This document shows positions 10,683 to 22,980 of a DNA stretch of 64,000 nucleotides, piece after piece. The stretch's first letter is position 1; each line of letters opens with the position of its first letter. The translations under genes were made by a program, and so were the position numbers. Source of the DNA: Lotus japonicus (taxonomy: Eukaryota; Streptophyta; Magnoliopsida; Fabales; Fabaceae); contig NC_080044.1 of assembly GCF_012489685.1 (NCBI RefSeq), forward strand, positions 30,608,369 through 30,672,368. The letters are read 5' to 3'. The notes beneath the pieces were generated by a model, which saw only the letters and a program-made list of their open reading frames with translations, was not told the DNA's origin and made no database searches.

Positions 10683-10962
10683 TGTTCTAGGAATGTACAT
10701 TGAAGAGAGGCATAGTACCTAGAGGTAGAGGGATTGTGCCAAGAGAGAGTGAGAATGAGAGAGAGTGCTGAATTTCAAGTGTTATTTCATCAAATGAGCC
10801 AAAAGTCCCCTCCGATTGATAACTACCTCCTATTTATAGAGCTTGGGTACTACCTATTGGGCCAATTGGGCCTCCGAGGTCAAGGCCCAATTGAAGGCCA
10901 GGGCCCCGCCTCAGGGCGGGATACATGCTGGGCGTTGCCCCTCTAGGGGCTCGCCCAGTCCA
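10683..10962 (-). repeat. Tat 5' LTR
   Basis: A 280-bp LTR adjoining the PBS. It is followed on the right by GTATA, the second copy of the target duplication, and then by Helitron intron sequence. Confidence 0.9.
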
Positions 10963-11523
10963 GTATATAATTTAAATAATTTTATGGCCAATTTTTGGTG
11001 TCTAGGACAGTTCATTTCCATTTTCCAACCATGATTTTGATTTTTAATTTAAAGTATTGTTTGGTAGACATTTGTGAATGGAATGTCACATTGGAGTTCA
11101 GTTTTGTGATTGTTATGTTTTTATGATGGAGCAGAAGAGAAGAACATTAAATGCTCTTGGAATATTACATTTTTGTTCTTTAGAAAATGGTGGAACATAA
11201 TGAAACACACTCTTAAAAATTTAAATGGTCCATATTGCTCCTAATTTATATTTGAAATATTTATCTCCAAATGGTTTTAAATTGCATCTTTTGTAAAAAA
11301 AACTTATTGACAAACTTAAATAAAAAATTATTTTATTCAAAAAATTCACTTAAAATAAAATCAATTATTTTTTTAAGTAAATATTTTTATGCATATCGCT
11401 TAACTTTTTGATCAATAGAGTAGAATTGCTTTTTTTTTAATGGAGGTTTTGAATAATGTTTATTATATTTTTTGTTCTATTCTTTCTATTTATGAAATAA
11501 TAATAAATTGCAACTATTTGTAG
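10963..11523. other. Helitron intron, right part
   Basis: AT-rich, without ORFs. It continues the intron whose donor lies at 3695 and which Tat entered, and ends at a TTGTAG acceptor at 11521-11523. Confidence 0.45.
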
Positions 11524-14467
11524 ATGAAGTTCAAACATTTAGTGGTTGTTCATCAAGTGATGAAAGTGAAGATAGTGAAGATGGTGAACGAGATGATATG
11601 CCTTGCAGTAAAAATTTTGATGAGTTTGAGGGTAAATTATTGTTTTATGATATAAATTTGTAATTAAAGGTTGATTGTGAAAAATTTTCCATGTAAGTGT
11701 TATTGAATTTAAATGCAGAATATTCTGATATTGGAGACATGAAGTATGAGTGTCAGTATTGTGGGGCTTTGCATTGGTATGCTGAAGGAGTTAGAAAGAA
11801 AAAGAATAATATTCCCACAATTTTTTCTCTGTGTTGTCTAAACGGAAAAGTGTTAGTTCCTTTCTTCAGGAAGCCTCCGACTTTATTATGGGATTTGATA
11901 ATGGGAAATGATGTTCGTAGTCGAGAATTCTTAGCAAATATAAGAAGTTATAATAGTGCTTTTGCTTTTACTTCATTTGGTGGAAAAATTGAAAGTGGTC
12001 TAAATGACGGAGGCGGTCCACCACAATTTGTTATTAGTGGGCAAAATTATCATCGTATTGGTAGCTTGCTTCCAAATGTGGGAGAGACTCCTAAATTTGC
12101 CCAACTTTATGTTTATGATACTCAGAATGAGATCCAAAATCGAAGTTCACACTTTAGGTACGTAAATGCTATTTTTTCTTATGAATGTTGTATATTATGT
12201 TTTAATGTTATTAATATTTTTGTTTTATTGTTTAGGAATTCGGATGGAAGTTGTAAGCTAAACAAATCCTTAATTGAAGATCTTTTGGCAATGGTTGATG
12301 AGTGTAATGTCTTGGTGAAATCATTTCGAAAGGTACGTGATTTCATTTCTATCAACCCATTGTTAAGGATTTCTCTAAGATTGTTTAGGGCTAGACCCAA
12401 AGACCCAAGAGTGTACAATTTACCTTCTGTGGATGAGGTAGCTGGTTTAATTGTTGGTGATTTTGATTCTACTGATTGTGGTCGAGACATAGTTGTTAGT
12501 TCAATGGATGGTACTCTTAGAAGAATTCATGAGACACACACTTCATTTTTACCGTTGCAATATCCTTTGCTTTTTCCTAATGGAGAAGATGGATATAAAG
12601 AAGATATTTTGTTTCGCCAAGATGGAGATGGTCGTGTTTTTAAAAAGAGAGTACGAGTATCTTTGAGAGAATTTATTTCTTTTAGAATTCATGAAAGAAT
12701 GAGAGAGGATTCAGTTATATTGCGTAGTAGAAGATTATTCCAACAATTTCTTGTGGATTGTTATTCGATGATTGAGGCTCAAAGATTATCATATATCAAG
12801 GGTAATCAAAAGACAATACGTCGGGACTTCTTATCTGGATTGGAGGAGGCTATGGAGAAAGGTGATGTCGATTCAGCATCAGTTGGAACAAGGATAGTTC
12901 TACCTTCATCATTTACTGGTGGAAGAAGATATATGTTTAACAATTGTCAAGATGCAATGGCAATCTGCAAACATGTTGGATATCCAGATCTTTTTATAAC
13001 TGTTACTTGCAACCCAAAGTGGCTTGAAATTCAAAGGTGTGTTTCTGAAAAAGGCTTGAATGCCTATGATCGCCCTGATATCTCGTGTCGGGTTTTTCAT
13101 ATTAAAGTGAAGCAGTTAATGCGTGATTTGAGGAAAGGTCAATATTTTGGGAAAGTCTCAGCTGGTTAGTAATATTTCAATTGAATATAATATATATATA
13201 TATATGTAGATATTGAAAAATATTATATGGGTGATTAATTTATTTATAGGAATGTATACCATTGAGTTTCAAAAGAGGGGACTTCCACATGCCCATATAC
13301 TTATTTGGTTAGCGCCTGGTTCAAAGCTAACAACACCAGAGAAAATTGATTCAGTTATATGTGCAGAGTTACCTGATCCAGTTGCTAGCCCGAAACTATT
13401 TGAAGTTGTTTCTATGTTCATGGTCCATGGTCCATGTGGTAGTAGTAGGAAAAATTCTCCGTGCATGGTAAATGGTCGGTGTTCCAAATTTTTTCCTAAG
13501 AAATATGTGGATAAGACCTCATTTGACATTGATGGTTATCCGACATATCGAAGGAGGAACACTGGTGTTTTTGTTGAAAGACGTGATGTTCAATTAGATA
13601 ATGGGTATGTTGTTCCTTATAATGCAAAATTGTTGATGAAGTACCAAGCCCACATTAACATTGAATATTGTAACAAATCGAATTGCATCAAATACTTATT
13701 TAAGTATATCAACAAAGGAGTTGATCGGGTTACAGTTTCAATGAAAAATGAATGTAATGAAGGATAAAATGTGCCGGAGGTTGATGAGATCCAACAATAT
13801 TATGATTGTCGTTATTTGTCTGCTTGTGAAGCTGCTTGGAGATCATTTTCATTTCGTATTCATGATCATTGACCTCCCGTTCAGCGATTACCTTTTCATA
13901 TGCCCAACAAACAAGTTGTATTATATGGTAATGAAGAACCAATTGATAGGGTCGTTCAAAGAGGTCAGATGTCTGAAACAATGTTTACTGGGTGGATGGT
14001 TGCTAATATGATATATGAACATGGTAGGCATTTGACATATGCTGAGTATCCGCAGTTATTTGTTTGGCATCCTAAAGATAAAGAGTGGCGACCACGCAAA
14101 AGAGGGTTTTCCATTGGAAGAATGAATTTTATACCTTTGGGGTGTGGGGAGGTATATTATTTGCGTTTATTGTTAAATCTACAATGTGGATGCACAAGTT
14201 ATGCCGATTTGAGAACTGTTGATGGTGTTGTTCGAGTGAGCTTTCAGGAAGCATGTTCTGCCTTGGGATTATTAGAGGATGATAAAGAATTTATTGATGG
14301 ATTAATTGATTGTGCTGAATTGTCAGGTGGTATGTCTGTTAGAAAGTTGTTTATGGTGTTGCTATTATCTAATTCAATTGTCACACCAGGAAAAGTTTTT
14401 GAGGAAACTTGGAGGTTGTTAGCCGATGGAATTCTTTATAAGTGAAGGAAATTACTTTGCAATCCAG
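11524..14467 (+). pseudogene. Helitron Rep (Helitron_like_N and HUH nuclease)
   Basis: Inferred exons 11524-11631, 11719-12157, 12236-13164 and 13250-14467, all with GT/AG borders and in phase where checked. The N-terminus has a zinc-finger-like CQYCGALHWY segment and the Helitron_like_N region. Exon 13250 onward carries the rolling-circle nuclease signature: FQKRGLPHAHILIWL contains the HUH histidines (PHAH), and IKYLFKYINKG holds the paired tyrosines. It would nick DNA and hold the 5' end during rolling-circle transposition. Three in-frame stops, TAA 13765-13767, TGA 13870-13872 and TGA 14443-14445, disable it; the frame stays aligned across all three. Confidence 0.85.
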
Positions 14468-14595
14468 GTATTTTTTATTTATTTATGTATTTGTTTATAT
14501 ACATGTATATATTTATGTTTTGTACATGTCATTTCTTTGTGGTTGTTAAAGTAATTGTTATTTTGACTTTATATAAATTGTTTTATTTTATCTAG

Positions 14596-16259
14596 CTTTG
14601 CGTTTGGATGATCAGACTTTGAAGACGCTTTGTTTGGTTGAGCTTGAAAAAATGTTAGTTAATAATGGGAAAACACTAAAGGATTTTCCTGGCATTCCGT
14701 ATCCTATTTCAGATGAAGTCCCTCAGTTTGAGAATGTCATGTTGTTTAACGAGTTAAGATTTGACATTGATGATATGTCAGTTAAACATAATGACCATTT
14801 GATGAAGTTGAATAATGGTCAAAGGAAAGTGTATGATGAGGTTATTGATGCAGTTAATAAATCAGATGGAGGATTTTATTTTGTCTATGGTTCAGGTGGT
14901 ACAGGAAAAACTTTTCTTTGGAAAACCCTAAGTTATAGATTAAGATCTGAGCGGAAGATTGTGTTGAATGTTGCATCCAGTGGTATAGCATCTCTTTTGT
15001 TACCTGGTGGGAGGACTGCACATTCGTTATTTAGTATCCCACTTGTGTTAAATGAGGATTCATGTTGTAATATTAGGCTGGGTAGTAACAAGGCAGAGTT
15101 GCTTAAACATACAAGTTTAATTATATGGGATGAGGCACCTATGGTTAATAGGTGGGCATTTGAGGCTGTTGATAGAACCTTGCGTGATATAATGGAAGTT
15201 GGGGATGTTTATGGTGGGGGAAAGCCGTTTGGTGGAAAAGTTGTGGTTTTAGGGGGAGATTTTAGACAAACTCTTCCTATTATCCCGAAAGCAAGTAGGG
15301 AAGAAATTGTAATGGCTACTATTAACTCATCAAGACTATGGAAATTTTGCAAAGTCTTAAAACTTACTGAGAATATGCGTTTGCATGGGAATGATTCTTT
15401 ACATGATTGTGAAAAATTGGTTGAATTTAGCAAGTGGATACTTGATATTGGTGATGGTAATTTGGGTGATTACAATGATGGTGAATGTGATTTAGATATT
15501 CCACATGACTTGATGGTTCCCTTTAAAGATGATGCTGTGTCAAGTATAGTTTATTCCACCTACCCTGATATTCAAAGGAAATTTTTTGATGAGGAATATT
15601 TTATTGATAAAGCTATTCTTGCTCCCACTTTGGATATTGTTGATGGTGTGAACCAGTTTGTGCTTTCAATAGTACCTTGCAAAGAAAAAGTGTATTTAAG
15701 TTTAGACAGTGTAGTCAAAGTTGATGAAGATGTAGCCATTGATGCAAATTGGATAACCATTGAGTTTTTGAACGGCATTAAGGGATCTGGACTTCCTGAT
15801 CATAGGTTGTGTTTGAAAATTGGAACGCCCATTATGTTAATGAGAAATATTGATGTTTCAGCTGGGTTATGCAATGGAACTCGGCTTATTGTGTTGGATC
15901 TTAGACCAAATTTGATTTATGGGAAAGTGCTAAATGGAAATAAAGCTGGCACAAAAACATACATCCCACGCATGACTATTGTTCCTTCTGATAGTGGTCT
16001 ACATGTTAAAGTTCAACGTAGGCAATTTCTGGTGTGTGTTTGTTTTGCAATGACAATTAATAAGAGTCAAGGGCAGACGTTGTCTCGAGTGGGGGTTTTT
16101 TTACCGAGACATGTTTTTTCCCATGGTCAACTATATGTTGCGTTGTCGCGTGTGAAATCAAGGGATGGATTGAAAATTTATGTTGACCAGACAGAAGTTC
16201 CGCCTTTGGAGCAAACAAAAAATGTTGTTTACAAAGAAGTATTCAAAAATTTAAGCTGA
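14596..16259 (+). pseudogene. Helitron helicase domain (Pif1-type), last RepHel exon
   Basis: The last exon is open for about 553 codons and joins the previous exon in phase through a GTATTT...TCTAG intron (14468-14595). It is a Pif1-type SF1B helicase: Walker A GSGGTGKTF (residues about 98-106), Walker B LIIWDEAPM (174-182), VVLGGDFRQTLPII (216-229) and, near the end, INKSQGQTL and YVALSRVKSRDGL. It would unwind the displaced strand. The exon itself is intact, but as part of one RepHel polypeptide it lies downstream of three stops. It could be expressed alone only from an internal start, for which I see no evidence. Confidence 0.85.
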
Positions 16260-17473
16260 GGTATGAAGATGAGTCAATTGTCAATTATATATGCTGGTCC
16301 CCTTATTTAAATTTAGTATAAAGTAGGTTTAGATAGTGACAATTTTTAAGCAAATACTGTGATAAATAGTAATTTTATGATTTATGTTAACTCAATATTT
16401 ATGGTAGTTAGTTTATTTTCAAATGAATCTCCAGATGGGGAAGGTCTCCTATGTACCATTTAATGGAAGGCATGGATTCTCATAAATGGTAAGTGATTTT
16501 AGGTGTACATTGCTTGAATGGATCTTGTAGCCGTGCTCTTGTATTGCTCAGTTAAATAACAGATTTGTTCAACTAAAATGAAGTATGGATGGCCGTTTTT
16601 TGAACTCTAAGTGATGGTGTTGCAACACTCTCTTTTGGTGGAGGATATTGGTTTTTTTGATTGATGCAAACTCGTGAGCTCCCGTTAGAATGGCTTTTGC
16701 TTCCTGGTTCCTTTTTCACAAGTCTACCTCTGCTGGTTATTTCCTGGAGGTACAGATTCTGTATTAAGAATTTGGTGGAATGTTTGGTCTTGATTTTGGA
16801 AGGCTTACGAATTGGGTTTGGGTTGAGTATTAGTTTTCTTTGTAAACACCCTTGAAAATTCCTCTTAACTTTTCAAAATAGGTACTCTTTTTCCTTGCTA
16901 GGTTTTCCCAAGGGGGTTTTATCCTAGAAAGGTTTTAATGAGGCATGTTTTGTTAAGTCTATTTTCAAGGGGGTATTAGGTGGGGTAGTTTTCTTCTTTT
17001 ATAGGGTTTTAGTATTTGTACATGTAAGTATCTGATTATTTAATTTATTATATGTAAAATGTTAAAGATGAACTTATTATGTATTCATTGGTTTCGCTGT
17101 TAACTTAAAGAAGCAACTTCATTTAATAAAAAAATATGTACGTCTAACCTGTTGAAGGGATAGGCCATTTGTGCAATGGAAGTTTACACACAAAACCATT
17201 TTAAGCATAAATATAATCAGTACTACGTCAGTAGTTAACTTTCATACTAAAAGTTCAATTATCATAAACTGCAATATAGTAACTATAGCCATATATAAAA
17301 GCCAACATTGATATGTATGTCTTGGAGCAAAAAGTATGACATATAAGGTTAAAAACAAAGTCGCTAAAATAAAAGTTTATCCAGTTAAAATTCAACTATT
17401 TAGCACTAAGTTTGTTGAACATTTTTCTTCAAACTTCTCTCATTGGATTTGGTATCTTGTTATCTTCATCTTG
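16260..17473. other. Helitron 3' non-coding region, left part
   Basis: AT-rich sequence after the helicase stop. A segment near 16890-16960 (TTTTCCCAAGGGGGTTTTATCC and similar) looks like the 3' leader found before polypurine tracts of copia elements, so a small retroelement scrap is possible. Nothing else is supportable. It ends at the break with SIRE copy A. Confidence 0.35.
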
Positions 17474-17961
17474 TTAGCAGAAGATAGGTTTTTATTCATT
17501 CTTGAAAACCTGAACATGGACTTTTGTCCAGAGTAAGGTTTTCTTCAGAACTTCTGACCCTGGTACCTCTGAAGTCATCAGATGTTACCTCCTTCAGAAG
17601 TTACTCGATCAGAAGCACTTAACCCACCGGTTAAACTTCTGTGGTAGGCAACAATACACGTGTCACTTCATTTGTGACATAGTTCCTTGAGTCGCGTGGT
17701 ATATCTGCTATAATGATGATGTCTACTCTTCTCTACTATGCTATTTTCAGACTATCTATTTTATAACCGTTGATTTTGCCTTTAATTTCTTATAACTGTC
17801 AACGGTTACCATTAAACCCACTATATGCACTGTCACACACGATCTCCCACTCACTTACACTTACGGTTTTGAAACTATCCGTGTGCATTGCATTCATTCA
17901 TACTCCTTCCTCCAACATTTCCCCCTTCTCTCTGAACCCTAAACCTCATTCTCTGAGAATC

Positions 17962-20900
17962 ATGGGCAAATCGAGGAAACCTAAGGTAAATGTTTCTGCT
18001 TCTTCCAAACAAACTGCCGAAGATCAAGAGAATCAAAGATTCGAAGAAGCACAGAAGATTCTGAATGCACCAAATGTAGTCACTTGTGCCAAGAAAGTAG
18101 AAGAACTGAATGTGTGCTGTGAAGCAAGAGTTGACTTCGACAATCTGGCTGAACATGGGTTCGACATCAGGGATCAGGTCAACTTACAAGGGTGGTCTGG
18201 CTACTTCAATAGACTTGATGGTCCGATTTACAACAAATTGGTTGTTGAGTTCTGGAAGAACGCTGTCTGCAACGACTACTACGTTGTTTCTCACGTGCTG
18301 GACAAGAAGATTGTAATCTCAGAAGAGTCCATTGCAAAGTTGCTGGGTATGGAATTCCAGCAAGGAAAAAGGATTAAGAACGTTGATGCAAATGTTCCTG
18401 GGATGAGGAGCGTGGTCAACAAGGCGATTTTTGACCACTGGGAAATGGAGAAAACCAAGTACAACATAAAGGACTTGAAGCCTCAGATGAAGATTTGGCA
18501 GAAGATATTCCTTACCTGCATTCACCCCAGAACTGGTGGAACTGATTATCTTAATGCAACTCAAAAGGTAATCATGTACTACATTTCTAAGGGCGAACCT
18601 ATCTGTCTTCCATTCCTTCTCTTCAATTATCTGAAGGAATGTGTTGAGAAATCAAGGACTACAACTGGTTCTGAGAACAAGAGGTTCATATTTTACATTC
18701 CGTATGGAAGGCTGCTGTCAGATATCTTCGTCTAGAATAAGCTTGTCAAGACCCTATCAGACCTTGGACTTCACGAAGATCTGGCCATGTCTATTGGCGA
18801 TGCTCTCAATGGCACAAAGTTGAAGAAAATGCAAATCATTGAGAAAGTTCAAGTTGCTCCCAGAGAAGACACTTCTGATGAGGTTCGTAAGAGAAACTAC
18901 CCCATTGATGATTTTCCTATTTGGTCCAAGAAGGACAATCCAGCATGTATTCTGGAGTATGTGCGGATGCTCATAAGACAAGGAGATCCTATCACTCTTG
19001 AGGAGTTTGTCAAGACACTTCCTGAAAGTCCTCCTAAGTTGGCAACAAGGAAATCAAGGAGGGCAACAAGCAGCAAGCCTTCAGATCCTAAGGGCAAAGG
19101 GATTCTGACAGAGGAACCTGCAAAGAACAAAGCTGCATCCAAGACTGTGATCATCAGAGAACCCTCTACTGTAAAACCTTCCAAGAGAACCTTAGTTCAA
19201 CCACGTAAAGTGTCTGAATCTGAAAGCTCTAAAGACACATGGGAAGATTCCTCAAGCGAGGAAACTGAAGATGATGATATTCCTGTGGGTAAGAGAAGAA
19301 AAGTTACTCTTGAGGAAGAAGAAGATGAGCAGGATGACCATGAGATCATCCAGAATGTGATTCAGGTTATGAGGGAAGCTTCAGACGCTGAAGAATCTAC
19401 TGATTCTGATGTTGTTCCCTTAGTGAAGAGAAGGAAGCTTCCTCTGAGGGGTCCCCTTCAGCAGAAAGAGGCAGTTGCAGAGCAAGCATCTGAACCTGCT
19501 TCAGAAGTTCAACATGAAAGGAGATCTAAAAGAACTTCTGATCCAGCAAGGGCTGCAAATCTTACCACAACCACATCCATCAGAAGTCCAAGTAAGGTAA
19601 TTACTGAAAGCATTAACTCTGATTCTGCTTTAGTAGTTATTCCTGAACAACCCCTGCCTATATCTACCTCCATGCCTACCTCAATCCAAACAGCACCCAC
19701 TCAACCTGAAACACAAGCTGAAACACAAGCTGAACCTCAAGCTCCTAAATCCACCATCCAAACAGCTACCACAGCCATCCCTTCCACTCCAATTTACACC
19801 TCTTCCACATCCATCCCAACTGAACCAGTACCTCCTTTCAATTCCTTCATTCAAGGTATTGCTCAAAGTGAGGCCACTTTGAGAACCTTGGTTGAACAAT
19901 TCAACCCCAAGCCTTCATCCACTTCACACACCTTCCTCATAACCCAGACTGGTGAGATGCATGCTGAGAAAGAAAAGGATGATGATGATGTTCAGATTCT
20001 TGTACCGCCTTTCAATGTGAAGCCCCTTCAACAAATTGCTTCCAACTTTGAAGATCAGCTTCCAGATGCTGCTGAGACCTCCTATGTGTCCTTGTCCAAC
20101 TACTCAGCAGTCAACTCACAGGATCTGAGTTTCACTTCACCTGAGAAGACTGTCACCTCAAGGCAAAGGCCAAATATTATCTCTGAAGCTGAGCACATGG
20201 ATGAATCAGATCACTCAGGCGTAGAGAAGGACCACGAGATTGATTCCACACCTTCAGAGCACCTGGATGAATCAAATGCTTCAAGCTCCAATGCTGCCAA
20301 AACTCCTCAGCCTGTTCTGACCTTGGCCACCTCCTTTCATCCTCAGAATCTTACTCAACTCATTCGGGAGTTTTCTGAAGAGGCCTCCAGAAGACTGAAA
20401 TGGGTGTATCAGGTAACTGATAATCAGTTTGATGCCTCTCTTGTTGATGGTCTATGGTCTGCCTTTGAGAGATGGTCAGAAGGCAAAGTTCATGAACTTC
20501 AGAAGCAACTTAGCAGGGAGAAACGACTAAGAGTTCATGATGCATCTGAGAGGGCCTATGAGCAAAGGCAGAGAGTGTTGGACAGGGTTTGTGAACCCTT
20601 GAGAAGAGCCATGGCTCAACGACCATGTGTTGTCTCTGAATGTACCTCAGAAGATGCTGTGATGCTTTCAGCAGAGGTTGAAGAAGAAAGCTCTGATGGT
20701 ATAGTCATTCTGGAAGATGCAGTTGATCATGAAGTTGAGAAGCAAGGGCCAACTCAAGTTGATACTGTCATGTCTTCAGAAGCTGCAGCTGCTACTCCTA
20801 CACAAGCACCAGAAGTTCCTACTTCTGCTCCAGCTCCAGAAGTTGCCATTCTTGCTGCTCGGATTGACAGGATTCAGGATGATCAGCAGAGGTTATTTCA

Positions 20901-21024
20901 GATGGTTGAGCAACAAGGACATGTTCAGAATGAGCAAAGCAAGCGAATTCAAGAGTCCTCAAGCAAAATGGAAGCAATCATGAAGTATTTAATGGACAAC
21001 CTTCCTTCATCTTCCAAGCCTTGA
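17962..21024 (+). pseudogene. SIRE A env-like ORF
   Basis: ATG at 17962 (MGKSRKPK), the same start as in B. Residues about 74-250 (LQGWSGYFNRL to IPYGRLLSDIF) fit the Putative plant transposon protein domain. Then comes a Lys/Ser/Glu-rich region with repeated KRRK blocks, a Thr/Pro-rich stretch, and a helical C-terminus ending in SSKP. In SIRE elements this position is called env-like; I see no clear signal peptide or transmembrane span, so an envelope role is not shown here. One in-frame TAG at 18733-18735 replaces a Gln codon of B. The rest of the frame is open. Confidence 0.75.
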
Positions 21025-21278
21025 ATCCCCCACATCTATCATGCATGCATTTATTTGTCATGACTAAATTTAATTCATGTTGACTGTGTTAATTTTTCAT
21101 GCTCTGATTCAATGCACCATCCATTTAGTAACTCACATGCTTTTATGATTGATAAGTTTTATGCATGTTTTTCTGTTACTTTTTCTTCTTATAATCTCTG
21201 CAATACTTCTTCTTCATCACACCACAATTCACCTCATCCTTCATTCACTTCAAATCTTCCATAACTTCCAATTCAAGA

Positions 21279-21695
21279 ATGACTACTGTCGATTTGATTT
21301 CTGGACTCAAGACTTTGGTATTCGACCAAGTCTTTCCATGGAGCGTCAATGTATCTTCTTCTCAGATCTCTCTCGCTCTTGAGCGGATTGAGACTCTTGT
21401 GAAATGCTGGCTCACTTCTCATCAAACTCACTGTCTTCAGAACCTTCAAGAAGTTCTGACTGTCCTCCTCCGTCTGACCACTCACCGGAAGGACGTTGAA
21501 GATCAGCTCCAGGGCATTTGCATGCTTCTGGAATATGAAGAAGATCACGATGAAGCGGATCAAGCAGCTGTGCAGGAGAATGTTGCCTTGAAGGAAGAAC
21601 TGGCTACTCAGTTAGCCTCAATTGATCAGGACATTCGTCCCCTCCACCTTCAACTTCTCTCCATGAAGAATTCTCGAGCTTTCCTATTTATCTAG
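21279..21695 (+). CDS. SIRE ORF3, 138 codons
   Basis: An intact ORF starting MTTVDLISGLKTLVFDQVF and ending NSRAFLFI. It aligns without any gap to the 138-codon ORF at 51494-51910 in B, with roughly 30 substitutions. The middle (ISLALERIETL to LQGICMLLEYE) is predicted to be helical. A TTATAAT box at about 21190 lies some 90 bases upstream. It sits between the env-like stop and the G-rich motif near 21830. I do not recognise a family. Equal length in two diverged copies suggests it is a real third gene. Confidence 0.6.
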   Translation: MTTVDLISGLKTLVFDQVFPWSVNVSSSQISLALERIETLVKCWLTSHQTHCLQNLQEVLTVLLRLTTHRKDVEDQLQGICMLLEYEEDHDEADQAAVQENVALKEELATQLASIDQDIRPLHLQLLSMKNSRAFLFI

Positions 21696-22343
21696 GATTA
21701 GTCTTCTTCGTTCCTCTCGATCCTTTGTACTTCTTCTCCGTTCAGTAATAATAACATATCTTATTTGCATCACCTTCTTGTTATCGTTATTGTTGGTTTT
21801 GTTTTTCACCCTTTTTGCTTATGACAAAAAGGGGGAGTACATAAAAATGGTTTTGATAAATTTTTTTTTCTTATATATATATAAAACCAGAAGAGGAGAA
21901 TAAGTATAATTACTTATAGCACATAGATATTGTCAAGCGTCTCAAATAAGGAATACATTTTGTTCATATACTGAACTAATCTTGCTTCTGACGCCTTATT
22001 CCAATTATATCTGGACAAGAATCTATGTTATTATGTGATATACGCTAAGTTCTGAACCATCACTTCTGATGAGTATACATCTCTTCAAGCGTCGTAAATT
22101 CTGATCACATAACCAGACTCCGAATCTAGACTATTCATCATCTCATCAAGTCATAGATTCAGGGGGAGTCAGGGGGAGACCCTAGCTCAGAATCAGGTGT
22201 CATCCCAGATTCAGAAAGAGCAATGCAAACCGTTACACAAGGATAAGTTTAATCTCTGATCCTTTCTTTCCTGTGTATTCAGTTTATTGTGTAAAAATTG
22301 TTCATCAAAATACTTTTTTTGTCATCATCAAAAAGGGGGAGAT
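21696..22343. other. SIRE A 3' untranslated region
   Basis: Non-coding, with an AAAAAGGGGGAG motif near 21826 and a second one immediately before the LTR (22330-22343), which is the polypurine tract. The same two G-rich blocks occur in B. Confidence 0.6.
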
Positions 22344-22980
22344 TGTAAGATCAAGGTTTGATCAGTGGTTGCATCTCTATGTTTTGATGATTACAATTAA
22401 GGTTTGTGATGATGAACAATTGTGGTACCCTAACGTTTGTCTTTTTAAGTTGTGACAAACAGGTTCTGAATCTGACCCAAGCCTATTCGTTCAGAAGAAG
22501 AAGAACCAAGGGTTACTAAAAAGAGAGCTCTTTAAGCCACCATGTTCGTTCTGAACAGTGGCAAATACTTCAGAAGCTCTGAAGATGGAAGCTCTCAAGA
22601 AGTTCTGAAGAACTCAAGTCAGAAGTTCTGAAGGCCAGATGTTTAAGAGGATCGGTAGATCAGCTTCTTAAGAGGATACTAGTGAGAAAATCAGTGTATT
22701 GTTAGTCACTTAGCAGGTTGCAAAGTGCAGTTGTAACACTCATTGATTTTAGTGGATTGCCTTCATCAGAAGAAGGAAGAAATCACCTTCACAGGTGGAC
22801 TGGATTAGCTTGAGCTTTTATCTCAAGTGAACCAGGATAAAATACTTGTGTGTTTTACTTCCTATCATTTAGCACTTAGTTTTTATCTTTGAGTTTTGAA
22901 AAAGCTTAAAAAGTATACCCGTGATTCAAAAACTCTATTCAAACCCCCCCCCCCCCTTTCTAGTGTTTTTCGCACCTTCA
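22344..22980 (+). repeat. SIRE A 3' LTR, internally shortened
   Basis: 637 bp against 1,243 bp in B. The start (TGTAAGATCAAGG) and end (TTTTTCGCACCTTCA) match B, but about 606 bp are missing between CAGATGTT and AAGAGGATCGG. The missing part includes B's TATA box. It contains a poly-C run at about 22944-22956. Confidence 0.8.

Larger units (their letters stand above)
3700..10962 (-). mobile_element. Tat-lineage Ty3/gypsy retrotransposon, internally deleted
   Basis: LTRs of 280 bp (3700-3979 and 10683-10962) begin TG and end CA and differ at two positions by eye. The target duplication GTATA lies at 3695-3699 and 10963-10967. On the minus strand the right LTR is followed by a TGGCGCCGTCTGTGGG primer binding site, typical of Tat/Ogre-type elements. 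Then come gag (10527-9733), a fused RNase H-integrase (9740-8174) and, on the opposite strand, a spliced antisense gene (4857-7375). Protease, RT and the start of RNase H are missing. I see no convincing polypurine tract before the 3' LTR (near 3980). The near-identical LTRs indicate a recent insertion. Confidence 0.85.
17474..22980 (+). mobile_element. SIRE-like element copy A, 5'-truncated
   Basis: Begins abruptly near 17474 inside the last codons of pol ([13 protein letters not shown]...), matching 47741 in B. It runs through the env-like gene, ORF3 and a 637-bp LTR ending TTCA at 22980. The 5' LTR, gag and nearly all of pol are missing, and no target duplication can be shown. It lies inside the Helitron and adjoins the B3-like fragment, whose minus-strand reading it interrupts. 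Confidence 0.8.

Noticed and set aside
12158..12235. Continuous ORF across this interval as coding
   Set aside because: GT and TTTAG borders with an AT-rich, hydrophobic translation indicate an intron that happens to lack stops; both sides join in phase without it.
17336..17536. 67-codon ORF as a separate gene
   Set aside because: Its second half is the last codons of SIRE pol and the first half is unrelated flank; it is a junction product.
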